Numbered from the stretch's first letter, positions 17,663 through 25,871 are shown. The stretch is DNA of 64,000 bases from Terasakiella pusilla DSM 6293 (GCF_000688235.1 NZ_JHYO01000017.1:1-64000), one strand, 5' to 3'. Notes: generated from the sequence alone by a model not told the origin. Program-made: numbers and translations.

Positions 17663-18664
17663 TTACAAAGACAGCACCTTATGCTTTACCGGAAAGTCGA
17701 TGTCGCGGGGACCATTTATGAGCAAATCTTCCATATGCGGGCGCACGATATCAAGGGAGGTCGATTGAAAAGCCTCCTCCCCAAAGGTGGCAATGGTTTG
17801 GGTCTGCCATTCCACAATCCGCTTATCCTGCTTTAACGCCAGTTTAAAAAACGGCATCAACAACGCTTTTTTGACCCCCGCCCTAAACCGGTTGCCTTTC
17901 AGGGTCAGCAACACATGGGCTTTCACCTGCCCGACCTCTGCCTCACTCAAATAGGCTGTAATCACCAGCTCCGTGCCTGCATCGGATCGATATTCCAGCT
18001 CCGCTATGCCCGGCAGGATAAATCGGGCGTGACTGGACACCCGTTTCGGCTCAAACAATCGGGAAATCAAGCCGTTCTGCCCCTCTTCCCCCGTATAGAT
18101 CACCTCGACGCGATCCACGCTGCGTCTAATCTCCGCGCTCACCTGCTGCCTTTTCTGTTCCGCGCGGATCAATCCAGCATGGACATAATGGGTGTGAAAG
18201 CCATCCAAAAAATTCTCGGCAACATTCATCAAACTGCCGCGTGCATCAGTTTGCCAGACAAAGCTGGTGTAGCCGGTCGCCTCTGCCAAGGGATGTAGAT
18301 AGGGCAGCCCCGCCCCCTTGTCTTTACGGGCAAAAACAAAGGGACCAACTGTTTTAGTATCCATCGCCGCCACAGAAAACTTGCCAGACTGCACCGGAAG
18401 ATCAGGCAAGCCGGGGATATCCTGAACTTGTCCATCCCTACCAAAGCGCCAGCCATGATACGGGCATTGTATCCGCCCCTGTCTCACACAGCCCTTTGAC
18501 AACGGCGCATTGCGATGGGGGCAACGATCTTCCAACATGACAATCTCATCACCGTTTCGCCACAGGACATAGGGTCGCCCCGACAGCCACACCCGAACCG
18601 GCTTTCCCTTCACTGCACGTGTCAGGCACACAACGTGCCAGCCCGTCGATCCAGCCATGCTCAT
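17663..18664 (-). CDS. Rieske [2Fe-2S] oxygenase, catalytic subunit-like
   Basis: A 333-residue Rieske non-haem iron oxygenase. The Rieske cluster ligands are in RCPHRNAPL and QCPYHGWRFG (Cys-X-His, 16 residues, Cys-X2-His) near residues 46-68, and the mononuclear iron site in NFLDGFHTHYVH near 150. It should hydroxylate or demethylate an organic substrate with O2 and electrons from a reductase, but no ferredoxin or reductase gene is nearby. Its start overlaps the stop of the GNAT gene (ATGA, 18661-18664), so the two form an operon read from the promoter at 19792-19860. It is probably a tailoring enzyme of the same pathway. Confidence 0.87.
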   Translation of the reverse strand: MSMAGSTGWHVVCLTRAVKGKPVRVWLSGRPYVLWRNGDEIVMLEDRCPHRNAPLSKGCVRQGRIQCPYHGWRFGRDGQVQDIPGLPDLPVQSGKFSVAAMDTKTVGPFVFARKDKGAGLPYLHPLAEATGYTSFVWQTDARGSLMNVAENFLDGFHTHYVHAGLIRAEQKRQQVSAEIRRSVDRVEVIYTGEEGQNGLISRLFEPKRVSSHARFILPGIAELEYRSDAGTELVITAYLSEAEVGQVKAHVLLTLKGNRFRAGVKKALLMPFFKLALKQDKRIVEWQTQTIATFGEEAFQSTSLDIVRPHMEDLLINGPRDIDFPVKHKVLSL

Positions 18665-19746
18665 AAATCAAACCTGTTCATCAAAGGCACCCCAATATTT
18701 TGCAAAAGGGTACGCAGCACCCCAATCGGTAAACGGCGCGCAAACGGCAGATGGCGCATATAGCACGCCGTCCATTCAATCGTCGGCTCTGCCCCGCGCA
18801 ACCGTTTAAAAGAACCTGCCCCGGCACTTAAGTTATAAGAACACCCCGCCTGTTCCATATGATCAAAGGCAACGGCGGACAGCATGCGATATAGGCCCAG
18901 CTTTTGCGGCAAACGAGTATCATAGCCAAAGACCGGCGTGGTGATCACCCCATTACAGCGGATTGTACCTGCGATGCCATCCAGGTGCCCTGCTTCATTG
19001 CGCAATGCTTCTAGGCGAAACATCCCGCATGAGTGCCCAAATTTTAACAACTCTGCTGTAAAAGCCGGATTGAGGCCGGAGTATTTATCCAGATAAAGCT
19101 GATCATACAGGTCTTTGGCCCGGTCAAAATCAGACGCGCTAAACGTATCTGCGCTCACCCGTTGATAAGGCGTCTTTGCCAGTAAACGATCATCGGCCTT
19201 ACGGTCGCGCTTATGGGGAGATTTTGGCTCCATCCGCCAGATACGCCGCGCAGGTAACAACTGCCAGTCTGCCTCGACAAATCGCTGGATCAAAGCCGCA
19301 TGGTGATATCCATTCAAAGATCGCGTGATGAGAAAAGAATCGGGGAAGCGATCACACAATTGATCCGTCAACGGCTTGAGGCTCATCGGCGACCAATGGG
19401 GAAACAGGTTCGTGGATAAAAACCAGTTATTCAGGCTCACCACCTTGTCAAAGCCCGCCCCTGCCAACCAGCCATCTACCCCTTTGATCAACACAGAAAG
19501 CGGATAATGCAAGCCTTTGGCCGGGAGCGTCTCCAGCTCCGTCAGGGCATATTTGCCATAGGTCGCACAAGGGGAGGACACATAGCTTTGCTGCTGTCCC
19601 GCGACGGGTTCATGTATACTCAAGGGGAAGTCCAGCCCGTCAACACTCAGGCGTTCCACCCGACCAAGGGCATTTGACACATAAGTCTGCACACCTTTTG
19701 TCTGCAACGCGTTAAGGTATGCCGAGTTAAAGCAATTTTCCGTCAT
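18661..19746 (-). CDS. GNAT-fold acyltransferase (BioF2/FemAB-like)
   Basis: A 361-residue protein with weak but recognisable similarity to large two-domain GNAT acyltransferases; the second half has FRLEALRNEAGHLDGIAG and RLPQKLGLYRMLSAVAFDHM, placed as in the acyl-CoA binding region. Specificity cannot be read. I chose the ATG at 19746 because the alternative at 19815 would put the operator at 19792-19804 inside the gene. Together with the Rieske gene (4-bp overlap) and tetR-controlled promoter it probably N- or O-acylates a pathway intermediate. An amino-acid-transferring FemX-type role is also possible. Confidence 0.65.
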   Translation of the reverse strand: MTENCFNSAYLNALQTKGVQTYVSNALGRVERLSVDGLDFPLSIHEPVAGQQQSYVSSPCATYGKYALTELETLPAKGLHYPLSVLIKGVDGWLAGAGFDKVVSLNNWFLSTNLFPHWSPMSLKPLTDQLCDRFPDSFLITRSLNGYHHAALIQRFVEADWQLLPARRIWRMEPKSPHKRDRKADDRLLAKTPYQRVSADTFSASDFDRAKDLYDQLYLDKYSGLNPAFTAELLKFGHSCGMFRLEALRNEAGHLDGIAGTIRCNGVITTPVFGYDTRLPQKLGLYRMLSAVAFDHMEQAGCSYNLSAGAGSFKRLRGAEPTIEWTACYMRHLPFARRLPIGVLRTLLQNIGVPLMNRFDL

Positions 19747-19791
19747 AAATTCCCGTCCGCTTGCCTTTGTTATCTCTGGCTTTATTTCTCG

Positions 19792-19860
19792 TGAACGTCG
19801 TTCATTTAAAAACATATATACATTTTATGCCGAAGACAACTATTATATGATCAACGTTCA
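19792..19860. promoter_or_regulatory. Two TetR-type operators between the GNAT gene and tetR
   Basis: TGAACGTCGTTCA (19792-19804), a near-perfect palindrome, and TGATCAACGTTCA (19848-19860) share the core of the four sites at 12188-12300. The first lies 45 bp before the chosen GNAT start, the second 24 bp before the tetR start, as expected for repression of the GNAT-Rieske operon and autoregulation. Confidence 0.7.
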
Positions 19861-19884
19861 ATAAGACCTGTTCGAAGGATCCCC

Positions 19885-20493
19885 ATGGCAAGACGATACG
19901 ACCACAGCCGCGACCAACTGCTTGAGATGGCCCTTGATGCCTCGCGTACCCTCGTGCTGGAAAATGGTGTGCGCGCCCTGACCGTGCGCAAAGTCGCAGG
20001 CGAGATGGGCTACGCAGTCGGCACCATTTACAACCTGTTTGCCAACCTTGATGACCTGATCCTGCATGTGAACGGGGCCACGTTGGATGCACTTTATGAC
20101 ACGCTCAGCGACGTCCCGCTTACTGCGGACGCGGACAAAGATGTGCGCGCCCTGAGTGCCGCTTACATTGACTTTACCATCACGCATCTGAACCTTTGGA
20201 ACGCGCTGTTTGAACATAGCCTGCCTGCGGGCGAAGACCTGCCCGACTGGTATCATGAAAAGATTACCCGCCTTCTCAAGCTGGTTGAAACCGCGCTAGC
20301 CCCCATCTTTAATGGACAAAACCCTACAGAGCTGGAAAAGGCCGCCCGTGTGCTTTGGAGCTCCCTACACGGCATCTGCTCCCTTGCGACTGTGAACAAA
20401 CTTGATATTGTCACGGCCGCGCCAGCCTTGGACCTTACCGACTCCCTAATCACCAACTACTTACTGGGTTTGTCACAAACTGTGTCCAAATAG
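19885..20493 (+). CDS. TetR/AcrR-family transcriptional regulator
   Basis: A 202-residue repressor-type protein. The N-terminal helix-turn-helix domain (about 10-60) reads RALTVRKVAGEMGYAVGTIYNLFANLDDLILHV, typical of TetR proteins; the C-terminal ligand domain is of the group with a conserved LWNALFEHSLP stretch near 106. RBS is GAAGGATCCCC before the ATG. Its own promoter and the one at 12188-12300 share six copies of the same operator, so it most likely controls the surrounding ten-gene locus. The ligand is unknown; an acyl-CoA or pathway product is plausible given the enzymes under its control. Confidence 0.9.
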   Translation: MARRYDHSRDQLLEMALDASRTLVLENGVRALTVRKVAGEMGYAVGTIYNLFANLDDLILHVNGATLDALYDTLSDVPLTADADKDVRALSAAYIDFTITHLNLWNALFEHSLPAGEDLPDWYHEKITRLLKLVETALAPIFNGQNPTELEKAARVLWSSLHGICSLATVNKLDIVTAAPALDLTDSLITNYLLGLSQTVSK

Positions 20494-20506
20494 GCACAAA
20501 AACCCT

Positions 20507-20525
20507 GATAGAAAATCTATCTTTT
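20507..20525 (+). terminator. Weak terminator after tetR
   Basis: GATAGA/TCTATC (20507-20512 and 20516-20521) is a 6-bp stem with a 3-base loop followed by TTTT, 14 bp after the tetR stop. The stem is AT-rich and short. Confidence 0.45.
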
Positions 20526-20614
20526 CCCGTGGCGCCCCTTGGCGTTTCTTTTCTATTGCCTATATTTTTTTTGACGATATATAGGTGTTACTTTGACCGA
20601 CAGGTTCTCATTTT

Positions 20615-21019
20615 ATGCAGACATTTAAACTCACCCCAAAACCGCAAAGCGACTATCGCCTTGAGATCAAGGAACTCAAATATCGTTGCAAGGTCGAAGC
20701 CCTTGGCTATCGCCTTGATAAAACCATCTATGGTTTCTCCGATAAATTGCCAAACCTTGAGAAAATGCGCACAGCCGGCTTTACCATTGAGGAAGTCCCC
20801 TTTGATCAGACGCAACACGATCTGGTAAAGGCGCTAGAAGAACGCCGTCGGACAAAATCCAAAATTGACCATTTATTGCACGCCCAAAAATTTGACGGCG
20901 CAGCCAATGAACAGGACGTCAATATGGCAAATATGAAGCTCAACGAGCTGAACAACAGAATTCAGGCTGCCAAGACCGCCCTTGAGATCACAGGCACCGT
21001 CAAACTCCTGAAATTCTAG
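20615..21019 (+). CDS. Uncharacterised protein, 134 residues
   Basis: I do not recognise this family. The protein is soluble and charged. The N-terminal half (LEIKELKYRCKVEALGYRL) and the long helical C-terminal half, rich in Lys, Asn and Leu with coiled-coil-like spacing (about 68-125), have no visible catalytic motif. The ATG follows ACAGG at modest spacing. A small XRE-family gene begins 27 bp downstream on the same strand, so the two probably form a unit that ends at the terminator at 21283. Confidence 0.6.
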   Translation: MQTFKLTPKPQSDYRLEIKELKYRCKVEALGYRLDKTIYGFSDKLPNLEKMRTAGFTIEEVPFDQTQHDLVKALEERRRTKSKIDHLLHAQKFDGAANEQDVNMANMKLNELNNRIQAAKTALEITGTVKLLKF

Positions 21020-21046
21020 CTCTCTTTTTTTAGAAAGAACATAGAT

Positions 21047-21262
21047 ATGGCAAAACTCGCCCCTAAAGTCCGCCCGGATATCTCCGATTGGACAGCCGCC
21101 GACCTTAAAAGCTGGCGCGAAAGACACGGCTTCGACCAAAACCAAGCCGCAAACGCGATCGGGATCGGTCGCCAAACATGGCTGAAGATGGAAACCGGCA
21201 AACGTGACATCGACCTGGTCTTCTATTTGGCCTGTGTCGGATATGATGCGACAAAAGGCTAA
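21047..21262 (+). CDS. Small XRE-family helix-turn-helix protein
   Basis: 71 residues, nearly all one Cro/CI-type DNA-binding domain: LKSWRERHGFDQNQAANAIG for the first two helices, then GRQTWLKMETGKRDIDLV for the recognition helix and following loop. No extra domain. The gene lies directly after the unknown 134-residue protein and is followed by a terminator. It may regulate that pair, or be an antitoxin-like partner; neither is shown. Confidence 0.75.
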   Translation: MAKLAPKVRPDISDWTAADLKSWRERHGFDQNQAANAIGIGRQTWLKMETGKRDIDLVFYLACVGYDATKG

Positions 21263-21282
21263 TCGGCCCTCAGTAAAGAAGT

Positions 21283-21312
21283 AAAAGGCGTCCCATGGAT
21301 GCCTTTTATTTT
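21283..21312 (+). terminator. Terminator after the XRE gene
   Basis: An 11-bp stem AAAAGGCGTCC/GGATGCCTTTT with one G-U pair and a 3-base loop (21283-21307) is followed by ATTTT. Confidence 0.7.
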
Positions 21313-21332
21313 GCCTGAAATCAGACAAGAAT

Positions 21333-21362
21333 AAACCCGCTAACGTAAACGCTAGCGGGTTT
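21333..21362 (-). terminator. Terminator of tRNA-Thr
   Basis: AAACCCGCTA/TAGCGGGTTT, a perfect 10-bp inverted repeat (21333-21342, 21353-21362), starts 7 bases after the tRNA 3' end on the minus strand and runs into a T-rich stretch (TTTATTCTTGT). Confidence 0.7.
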
Positions 21363-21368
21363 GAATTC

Positions 21369-21444
21369 TGGTGCCCCCACACGGACTCGAACCGCGGACC
21401 TACTGATTACAAATCAGTTGCTCTACCAACTGAGCTATAGAGGC
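21369..21444 (-). tRNA. tRNA-Thr (anticodon TGT)
   Basis: The minus strand gives a 76-base cloverleaf: GCCTCTA acceptor paired with TGGGGGC, GCTCAGTTGGTAGAGC D-arm, ACTGA-TTTGTAA-TCAGT anticodon arm with TGT in the centre of the loop, and GGTTCGAGTCC T-arm. CCA is encoded. The D-arm and T-loop are canonical. Confidence 0.95.
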
Positions 21445-21567
21445 TTATGTGTTGCCTTCCTTGGAAAGCGGGCGGAATTTAGCGCGAAGTTTTCAGATGC
21501 GCAACACATAAATTCATCCAAAATCATTATTTTTTTTGGGAAGGCGAAAAAGCCTTATTTTCAGCCA

Positions 21568-22722
21568 TTAGCCCGCAAAATAAGTTTCGATAATCCGCTT
21601 ATAGACTTGCGTTAAACGGTTAATATCTGCAACAGGCGCGCTTTCGTTGACCTGATGGATGGTATGATTGCGCAATCCAAAATCCACCACCTGACAATAG
21701 TTGGAAATAAACCGCGAATCAGACGTACCGCCACTGGTGGAAAATTTGGGTGTCAACGCACAGACCTCTTCACAGGCTTTAGCAACCACTTGGGTCAACG
21801 TCCCGGGTTCGGTCAAAAACGCATTGCCCTGATTATGAATTTCCAGAGTGTAATGTTCCGCCCCACCTGCGCCTTTGGTTAAAACCTCGCGGATGTTTTT
21901 TTCCAGACTTTCCCCCGTATGCAAATTGGTATAGCGCAAATTAAAGCTCGCCTTGGCTTGACCGGGTATAATGTTCACCGCCGGATTACCGATATCCATG
22001 GTAGACACGGCCAGATTGGACGGGTCGAAATAATCTGTCCCCGCATCAATCTGCCACGCCACCAGCCCTTGCAACATGGCAAGTAAACGATGGGCGGCAT
22101 TGTCTGCCATATGGGGATAGCCCGTATGACCTTGCTTACCATAAGCCACGATATGCCCATCCAGGCAGCCGCGTCGCCCGATCTTGATCACATCCCCGAT
22201 GGTCTGATCACAGGTGGGCTCCCCCGTGATGCAGGCATCCCATGTCTCGCCTTTATCAGACAGGTGAGACAGCATCTTGACCGTGCCATTAATCGACGGG
22301 CCTTCTTCATCCCCCGTGATCAACAGACTTAGTGATCCACTGGGGCGCCAGCCGCTTTCAAACAGGTCAACCAAAGCCGCCACCCAACAGGCAATGCCGC
22401 CCTTCATATCAGATACACCGCGCCCGTATAGGACGCCATCTTCGATGACCGCGCCGAAGGGATCAAACTTCCAGCGATCCACCTGCCCGACCGGCACCAC
22501 ATCAGTATGTCCGGCAAAGCACAGATTTTTGCCGGATGTGCCATAACGGGCGTACAGGTTATCCACCGGGTCCGTGCCTTCTTGAGTGAAAGGCAGACGC
22601 TGACAGGTAAACCCCAGCCCATCCAATACGGATTGCAGATAATCCAAGGCCCCCGCTTCCAGTGGCGTGACACTGGGGCAACGGATCAGGGCCTGTGCAA
22701 TTTCAACAGCTTTTGATGACAT
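21568..22722 (-). CDS. dapE: Succinyl-diaminopimelate desuccinylase
   Basis: A 384-residue M20-family metallohydrolase of the lysine/peptidoglycan pathway; it cleaves N-succinyl-LL-diaminopimelate to succinate and LL-diaminopimelate. Metal- and substrate-site motifs are in order: NLCFAGHTDVVPVG near 65, GRGVSDMKGGIACWVAAL near 98, LLITGDEEGPSINGT near 130, CITGEPTCDQTIGD near 157, and RNHTIHQVNESAPV with the last histidine ligand near 358. Length fits DapE. It lies alone between tRNA-Thr and an ABC transporter operon on the same strand; a weak hairpin separates it from the latter. Confidence 0.95.
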   Translation of the reverse strand: MSSKAVEIAQALIRCPSVTPLEAGALDYLQSVLDGLGFTCQRLPFTQEGTDPVDNLYARYGTSGKNLCFAGHTDVVPVGQVDRWKFDPFGAVIEDGVLYGRGVSDMKGGIACWVAALVDLFESGWRPSGSLSLLITGDEEGPSINGTVKMLSHLSDKGETWDACITGEPTCDQTIGDVIKIGRRGCLDGHIVAYGKQGHTGYPHMADNAAHRLLAMLQGLVAWQIDAGTDYFDPSNLAVSTMDIGNPAVNIIPGQAKASFNLRYTNLHTGESLEKNIREVLTKGAGGAEHYTLEIHNQGNAFLTEPGTLTQVVAKACEEVCALTPKFSTSGGTSDSRFISNYCQVVDFGLRNHTIHQVNESAPVADINRLTQVYKRIIETYFAG

Positions 22723-22747
22723 TTATAAACACATACTTCACAGGAAA

Positions 22748-22768
22748 GGCCGACCCAAAAGTCAGGCC
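22748..22768 (-). terminator. Possible terminator after the amino-acid ABC operon
   Basis: On the minus strand GGCC(T)GAC pairs with GTCGGCC across a 6-base loop, with one bulged T, followed by TTTCC. It lies 14 bp after the ATPase stop. The U-run is short. Confidence 0.4.
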
Positions 22769-22782
22769 ACCCCTTTACAGAT

Positions 22783-23535
22783 TTAATGAGACAGGATCGT
22801 GTTGAGGAAGGTGCGCGTGCGTTCTTCTTTCGGATTTTCGAAGAATTCCACCGTATCGCCACTTTCAATGATGCGCCCTTGGTTCATAAAGACCATTTTG
22901 TCGGCAACCTGACGGGCAAAGCCCATCTCGTGGGTGACACAGATCATGGTCATGCCGTCTTGGGCCATTTCCACCATCACGTCCAAAACTTCATTCACCA
23001 TTTCCGGGTCAAGGGCGGACGTCGGCTCATCAAACAGCAAAAACTTGGGCTGCATACAAAGCGCACGGGCAATGGCGGCGCGCTGTTGTTGACCACCTGA
23101 GAGCTGTGAAGGATATTTCTCCGCCTGTTCGGGGATATGGACCCGTTCCAGATACTTCATCACCACATCCTTCGCTTCACCCTTCGCCATCTTTTTGACG
23201 CGTTTAAGCGCAAGGGAACAGTTTTCCGCAATGGTCAGGTGCGGGAACAGATTAAACTGTTGGAACACCATGCCCACATTGCGCCGGATGGTTTCTTGTG
23301 ATTTGGCATCAGCCGTCAATTCCTGCCCATCGATCAAAATATGACCGCTATCGTGGTTTTCCAGACCGATAATGCTGCGGATCATGGTCGATTTACCGGA
23401 ACCGGAACTGCCGCACACGACCACGCGTTCCCCAACCGCGACATTTAAATTGATGTCACGCAGGGCGTGGTAATCACCGTAATGCAGGTTCACGTCTTTG
23501 AGGACAATGCCCTTATTTTCTTGCTGGCTCGACAT
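22783..23535 (-). CDS. Polar amino-acid ABC transporter, ATP-binding protein
   Basis: A 250-residue ABC ATPase that powers import through the two permeases encoded upstream. Walker A is GSSGSGKSTMIR near 38, the Q-loop MVFQQFNLFPHLT near 88, the signature LSGGQQQRAAIARAL near 143, Walker B LLFDEPTSALDP near 165 and the H-loop CVTHEMGFARQVAD near 199. The QQFNLFPHLT and EMGFAR segments are typical of the polar amino-acid subfamily (GlnQ/HisP/ArtP). It is the last gene of a four-gene operon. Confidence 0.93.
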   Translation of the reverse strand: MSSQQENKGIVLKDVNLHYGDYHALRDINLNVAVGERVVVCGSSGSGKSTMIRSIIGLENHDSGHILIDGQELTADAKSQETIRRNVGMVFQQFNLFPHLTIAENCSLALKRVKKMAKGEAKDVVMKYLERVHIPEQAEKYPSQLSGGQQQRAAIARALCMQPKFLLFDEPTSALDPEMVNEVLDVMVEMAQDGMTMICVTHEMGFARQVADKMVFMNQGRIIESGDTVEFFENPKEERTRTFLNTILSH

Positions 23536-23556
23536 AAAAAATCTCCTGTCGGCAAA

Positions 23557-24261
23557 TTAGTTTGTACGCGTTGCGCCGTGGGGTAAATATCTGTTCAACC
23601 GTTTCTCCAACAGATGAAACAACTGGGAGAGAACAAAGTTGAGAGACAGATAAATACTGCCGGCGACAATAAAGATTTCCAGCGGCTGGAAAGTCTCTGC
23701 GATCAGTTTTTCAGCCACACCTGTGACTTCCAAGATGGTGATCGTACTGGCAAGGGAACTCGCCTTCACCATAATGATCACCTCGTTGCCATAGGCTGGC
23801 AGCGCCTGACGGAAGGCCTGCGGGAAGATCACTTGCACAAACAGATCAAAACGACTGAGGCCCAAGACTTGTCCGGCTTCCCACTGCCCTTTCGGGATGG
23901 ATAGGATACCGCCGCGAATGATCTCACAGACATAGGCTGCCGTGTTCAAGCTCAGTGCCAAGATCGCGCAGAACCATGGTTCACGGAAGAAGTGCCACAA
24001 CCCCACCGCTTCCAATGCTTTTACAAACTGGCCTGAGCCGTAATAGATCAAGAAGATTTGTACCAACAAAGGGGTGGAGCGGAAAAAATAGACATAGGCA
24101 TAACAGGCTTGTGCGATCAGCTTGTTTTTGCTCAGCCGTCCCAACGCAAACGGGATGGCAAGACAGAAACCGATAAAGACCGACACAAAGGTCAACATCA
24201 AGGTGTTGGGGAGAGCCGACAGCAACGGCAGGATGCTGTCTTGCATGGTAGTTAAATCCAT
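23557..24261 (-). CDS. Polar amino-acid ABC transporter, permease (second)
   Basis: A 234-residue inner-membrane permease of the HisM/GlnP type with about five membrane helices. The amino-acid permease family pattern FRSTPLLVQIFLIYYG lies near residue 60, and the ATPase-contacting EAA loop GQVLGLSRFDLFVQVIFPQAFRQ near 135. It begins one base after the sister permease gene stops, so translation is probably coupled. With its sister it forms the heterodimeric channel. Confidence 0.92.
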   Translation of the reverse strand: MDLTTMQDSILPLLSALPNTLMLTFVSVFIGFCLAIPFALGRLSKNKLIAQACYAYVYFFRSTPLLVQIFLIYYGSGQFVKALEAVGLWHFFREPWFCAILALSLNTAAYVCEIIRGGILSIPKGQWEAGQVLGLSRFDLFVQVIFPQAFRQALPAYGNEVIIMVKASSLASTITILEVTGVAEKLIAETFQPLEIFIVAGSIYLSLNFVLSQLFHLLEKRLNRYLPHGATRTN

Positions 24262-24262
24262 T

Positions 24263-24970
24263 TTACGACCTCACCCCTTTCTGACTCCACGTTTCGACCT
24301 TTTTAAAGCCGCGGTTACTGATGCTGGTGATCAACAAAAAGATCACGGCGGCAAACAGATAGAAGGTGAATGGCTGATGGGTTGCGCCAGACGCAATCTT
24401 GGCAGAGCGCATCACTTCAACCAGACCAATAACCGAGATCAGGGCTGTCTCTTTCAACGTGATCTGCCAGACGTTGGCAAGACCGGGTAATGCAATGCGC
24501 AAGGCTTGCGGCAAGACCACATCAAACGCTTTTGACCATTTGGACAGCGACAGCGCATCGGCCGCTTCATGCTGGCCTTTGGGGACGGCCAAAATGGCAC
24601 CGCGAATAACTTCGGTACAAAAGGCACCGGCGCCAAGGGCAATACAGAAGACACCGGTCACAAACAGGGGCAGACTGACATAACCGTCGTAGCCGAAAAC
24701 ACCGTTTGCAATTTTACTCAGCAGCAACTCACCGCCAAAAAAGACTAGATAAATAATGAGAAGTTCGGGCACACCGCGAAAAACAACGGTATAGAAATTG
24801 CCGATAAAGCGAAGCGGCATAAATTTGGATAATTTGAGGAAGGCGAAAACAAGACCGACAATAATTGCCAGAATATAGGCGCAAAAGGCCACGGCGAAGG
24901 TCATCAACCCGCCTTTTAACATCTCGTCTCCCCATCCAAGTGACCCAAAGGACAGGAACGTCAAATCCAT
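24263..24970 (-). CDS. Polar amino-acid ABC transporter, permease (first)
   Basis: A 235-residue HisQ/ArtQ-type permease. TVVFRGVPELLIIYLVFFGG near residue 60 is the family's conserved N-terminal pattern and DALSLSKWSKAFDVVLPQALR near 145 the EAA loop for the ATPase. The permease pair with basic-type layout resembles octopine, arginine/ornithine or histidine systems; the substrate cannot be fixed. ATG at 24970 follows TGGAG at good spacing; the in-frame ATG at 24985 is an alternative. Confidence 0.9.
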   Translation of the reverse strand: MDLTFLSFGSLGWGDEMLKGGLMTFAVAFCAYILAIIVGLVFAFLKLSKFMPLRFIGNFYTVVFRGVPELLIIYLVFFGGELLLSKIANGVFGYDGYVSLPLFVTGVFCIALGAGAFCTEVIRGAILAVPKGQHEAADALSLSKWSKAFDVVLPQALRIALPGLANVWQITLKETALISVIGLVEVMRSAKIASGATHQPFTFYLFAAVIFLLITSISNRGFKKVETWSQKGVRS

Positions 24971-25028
24971 TGTGAAATACTCCATTGGGCGGAAAAACTA
25001 GGCTGTTTTCCCGCCCATGGTCAAATAA

Positions 25029-25871
25029 TTATTGGGCAGGCTTCAGGCTGAAACCAAACCACTTTTGGGACAGCGCTTCAATTGTGCCGTCTGCCATCGC
25101 TTCGTTAATCGCTGCAGAGAATTTGTCAGCCAAAGCTTTATCTTCGTGACGCACACCAACGCTGATACCGTTGCCGAAGATGTCACCCGCAAAACCAGCA
25201 CCAACCATCTTAAACTTTTTGCCGTCTTTGATCAGCGGCAACAGATAGCTGGCAGAAGCAAAGCCCAGGTCAAGGCGACCGGACTCAACGTCCAGATCAA
25301 GGCTTTCTTGTGAATCATAGGTGCGGATTTCGACCGCTTCAGCCATGTATTTCTTCACGAAGGCTTCAAGGATTGTTTCAGCTTGGACACCGACAACAGC
25401 ACCCTTCAGTTCTTTTTTTAGACCATCAAGAACCGCTTGTTCTTGCGCGGTGATCTCGTCAAGGTCAACAAAGCTCATGGGAGACGTTACGCCAGCATAT
25501 TTGCTATCTTCACGGACGTAGAATTTACGTTCTGCGATTGCGTATGGACGGGAGAAACCAATAGCTTTTTTACGCTTTTCTGTCGCGTTCATGCCTGCGA
25601 TGATGGCGTCATATTTACGCACTTTCAACGCCGGGATGATGCCTTTCCAGGCTTGCTCGCTGATCGTACATTTGACTTCCATACGCTTACAGAGATCGTT
25701 TGCCACATCAATGTCAAAGCCCTTCAGCTCGCCATTCGTGTCTTTAAAGTTATAAGGCTTGAAAGCACCTTCTGTTGCAATACGAATTTCTTTGTATTCT
25801 TTCGCCACGACTTCCGTGGAAAAAACAAATGCCGATGTCAGCATGGCGAACAACGCCATTGATTTTTTCAT
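25029..25871 (-). CDS. Polar amino-acid ABC transporter, periplasmic binding protein
   Basis: A 280-residue SBP_bac_3 protein. A signal peptide (MKKSMALFAMLTSAFVFSTEVVA) is followed by the family start EIRIATEGAFKPYNFKDTNG and FDIDVANDLCKRMEVKC; DAIIAGMNATEKRKKAIGFS near 85 is the typical ligand-domain crossover. The ATG at 25871 has AGGAGAG in front; one at 25892 does not. First gene of the operon, divergent from a LysR gene. Cationic amino-acid binding (Arg/Lys/Orn/His group) is likely from overall similarity. Confidence 0.92.
   Translation of the reverse strand: MKKSMALFAMLTSAFVFSTEVVAKEYKEIRIATEGAFKPYNFKDTNGELKGFDIDVANDLCKRMEVKCTISEQAWKGIIPALKVRKYDAIIAGMNATEKRKKAIGFSRPYAIAERKFYVREDSKYAGVTSPMSFVDLDEITAQEQAVLDGLKKELKGAVVGVQAETILEAFVKKYMAEAVEIRTYDSQESLDLDVESGRLDLGFASASYLLPLIKDGKKFKMVGAGFAGDIFGNGISVGVRHEDKALADKFSAAINEAMADGTIEALSQKWFGFSLKPAQ

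Noticed and set aside
21333-21444. Integration site of a mobile element at tRNA-Thr
   Set aside because: No repeat of the tRNA 3' end was found on either side, and no integrase or phage gene is near.
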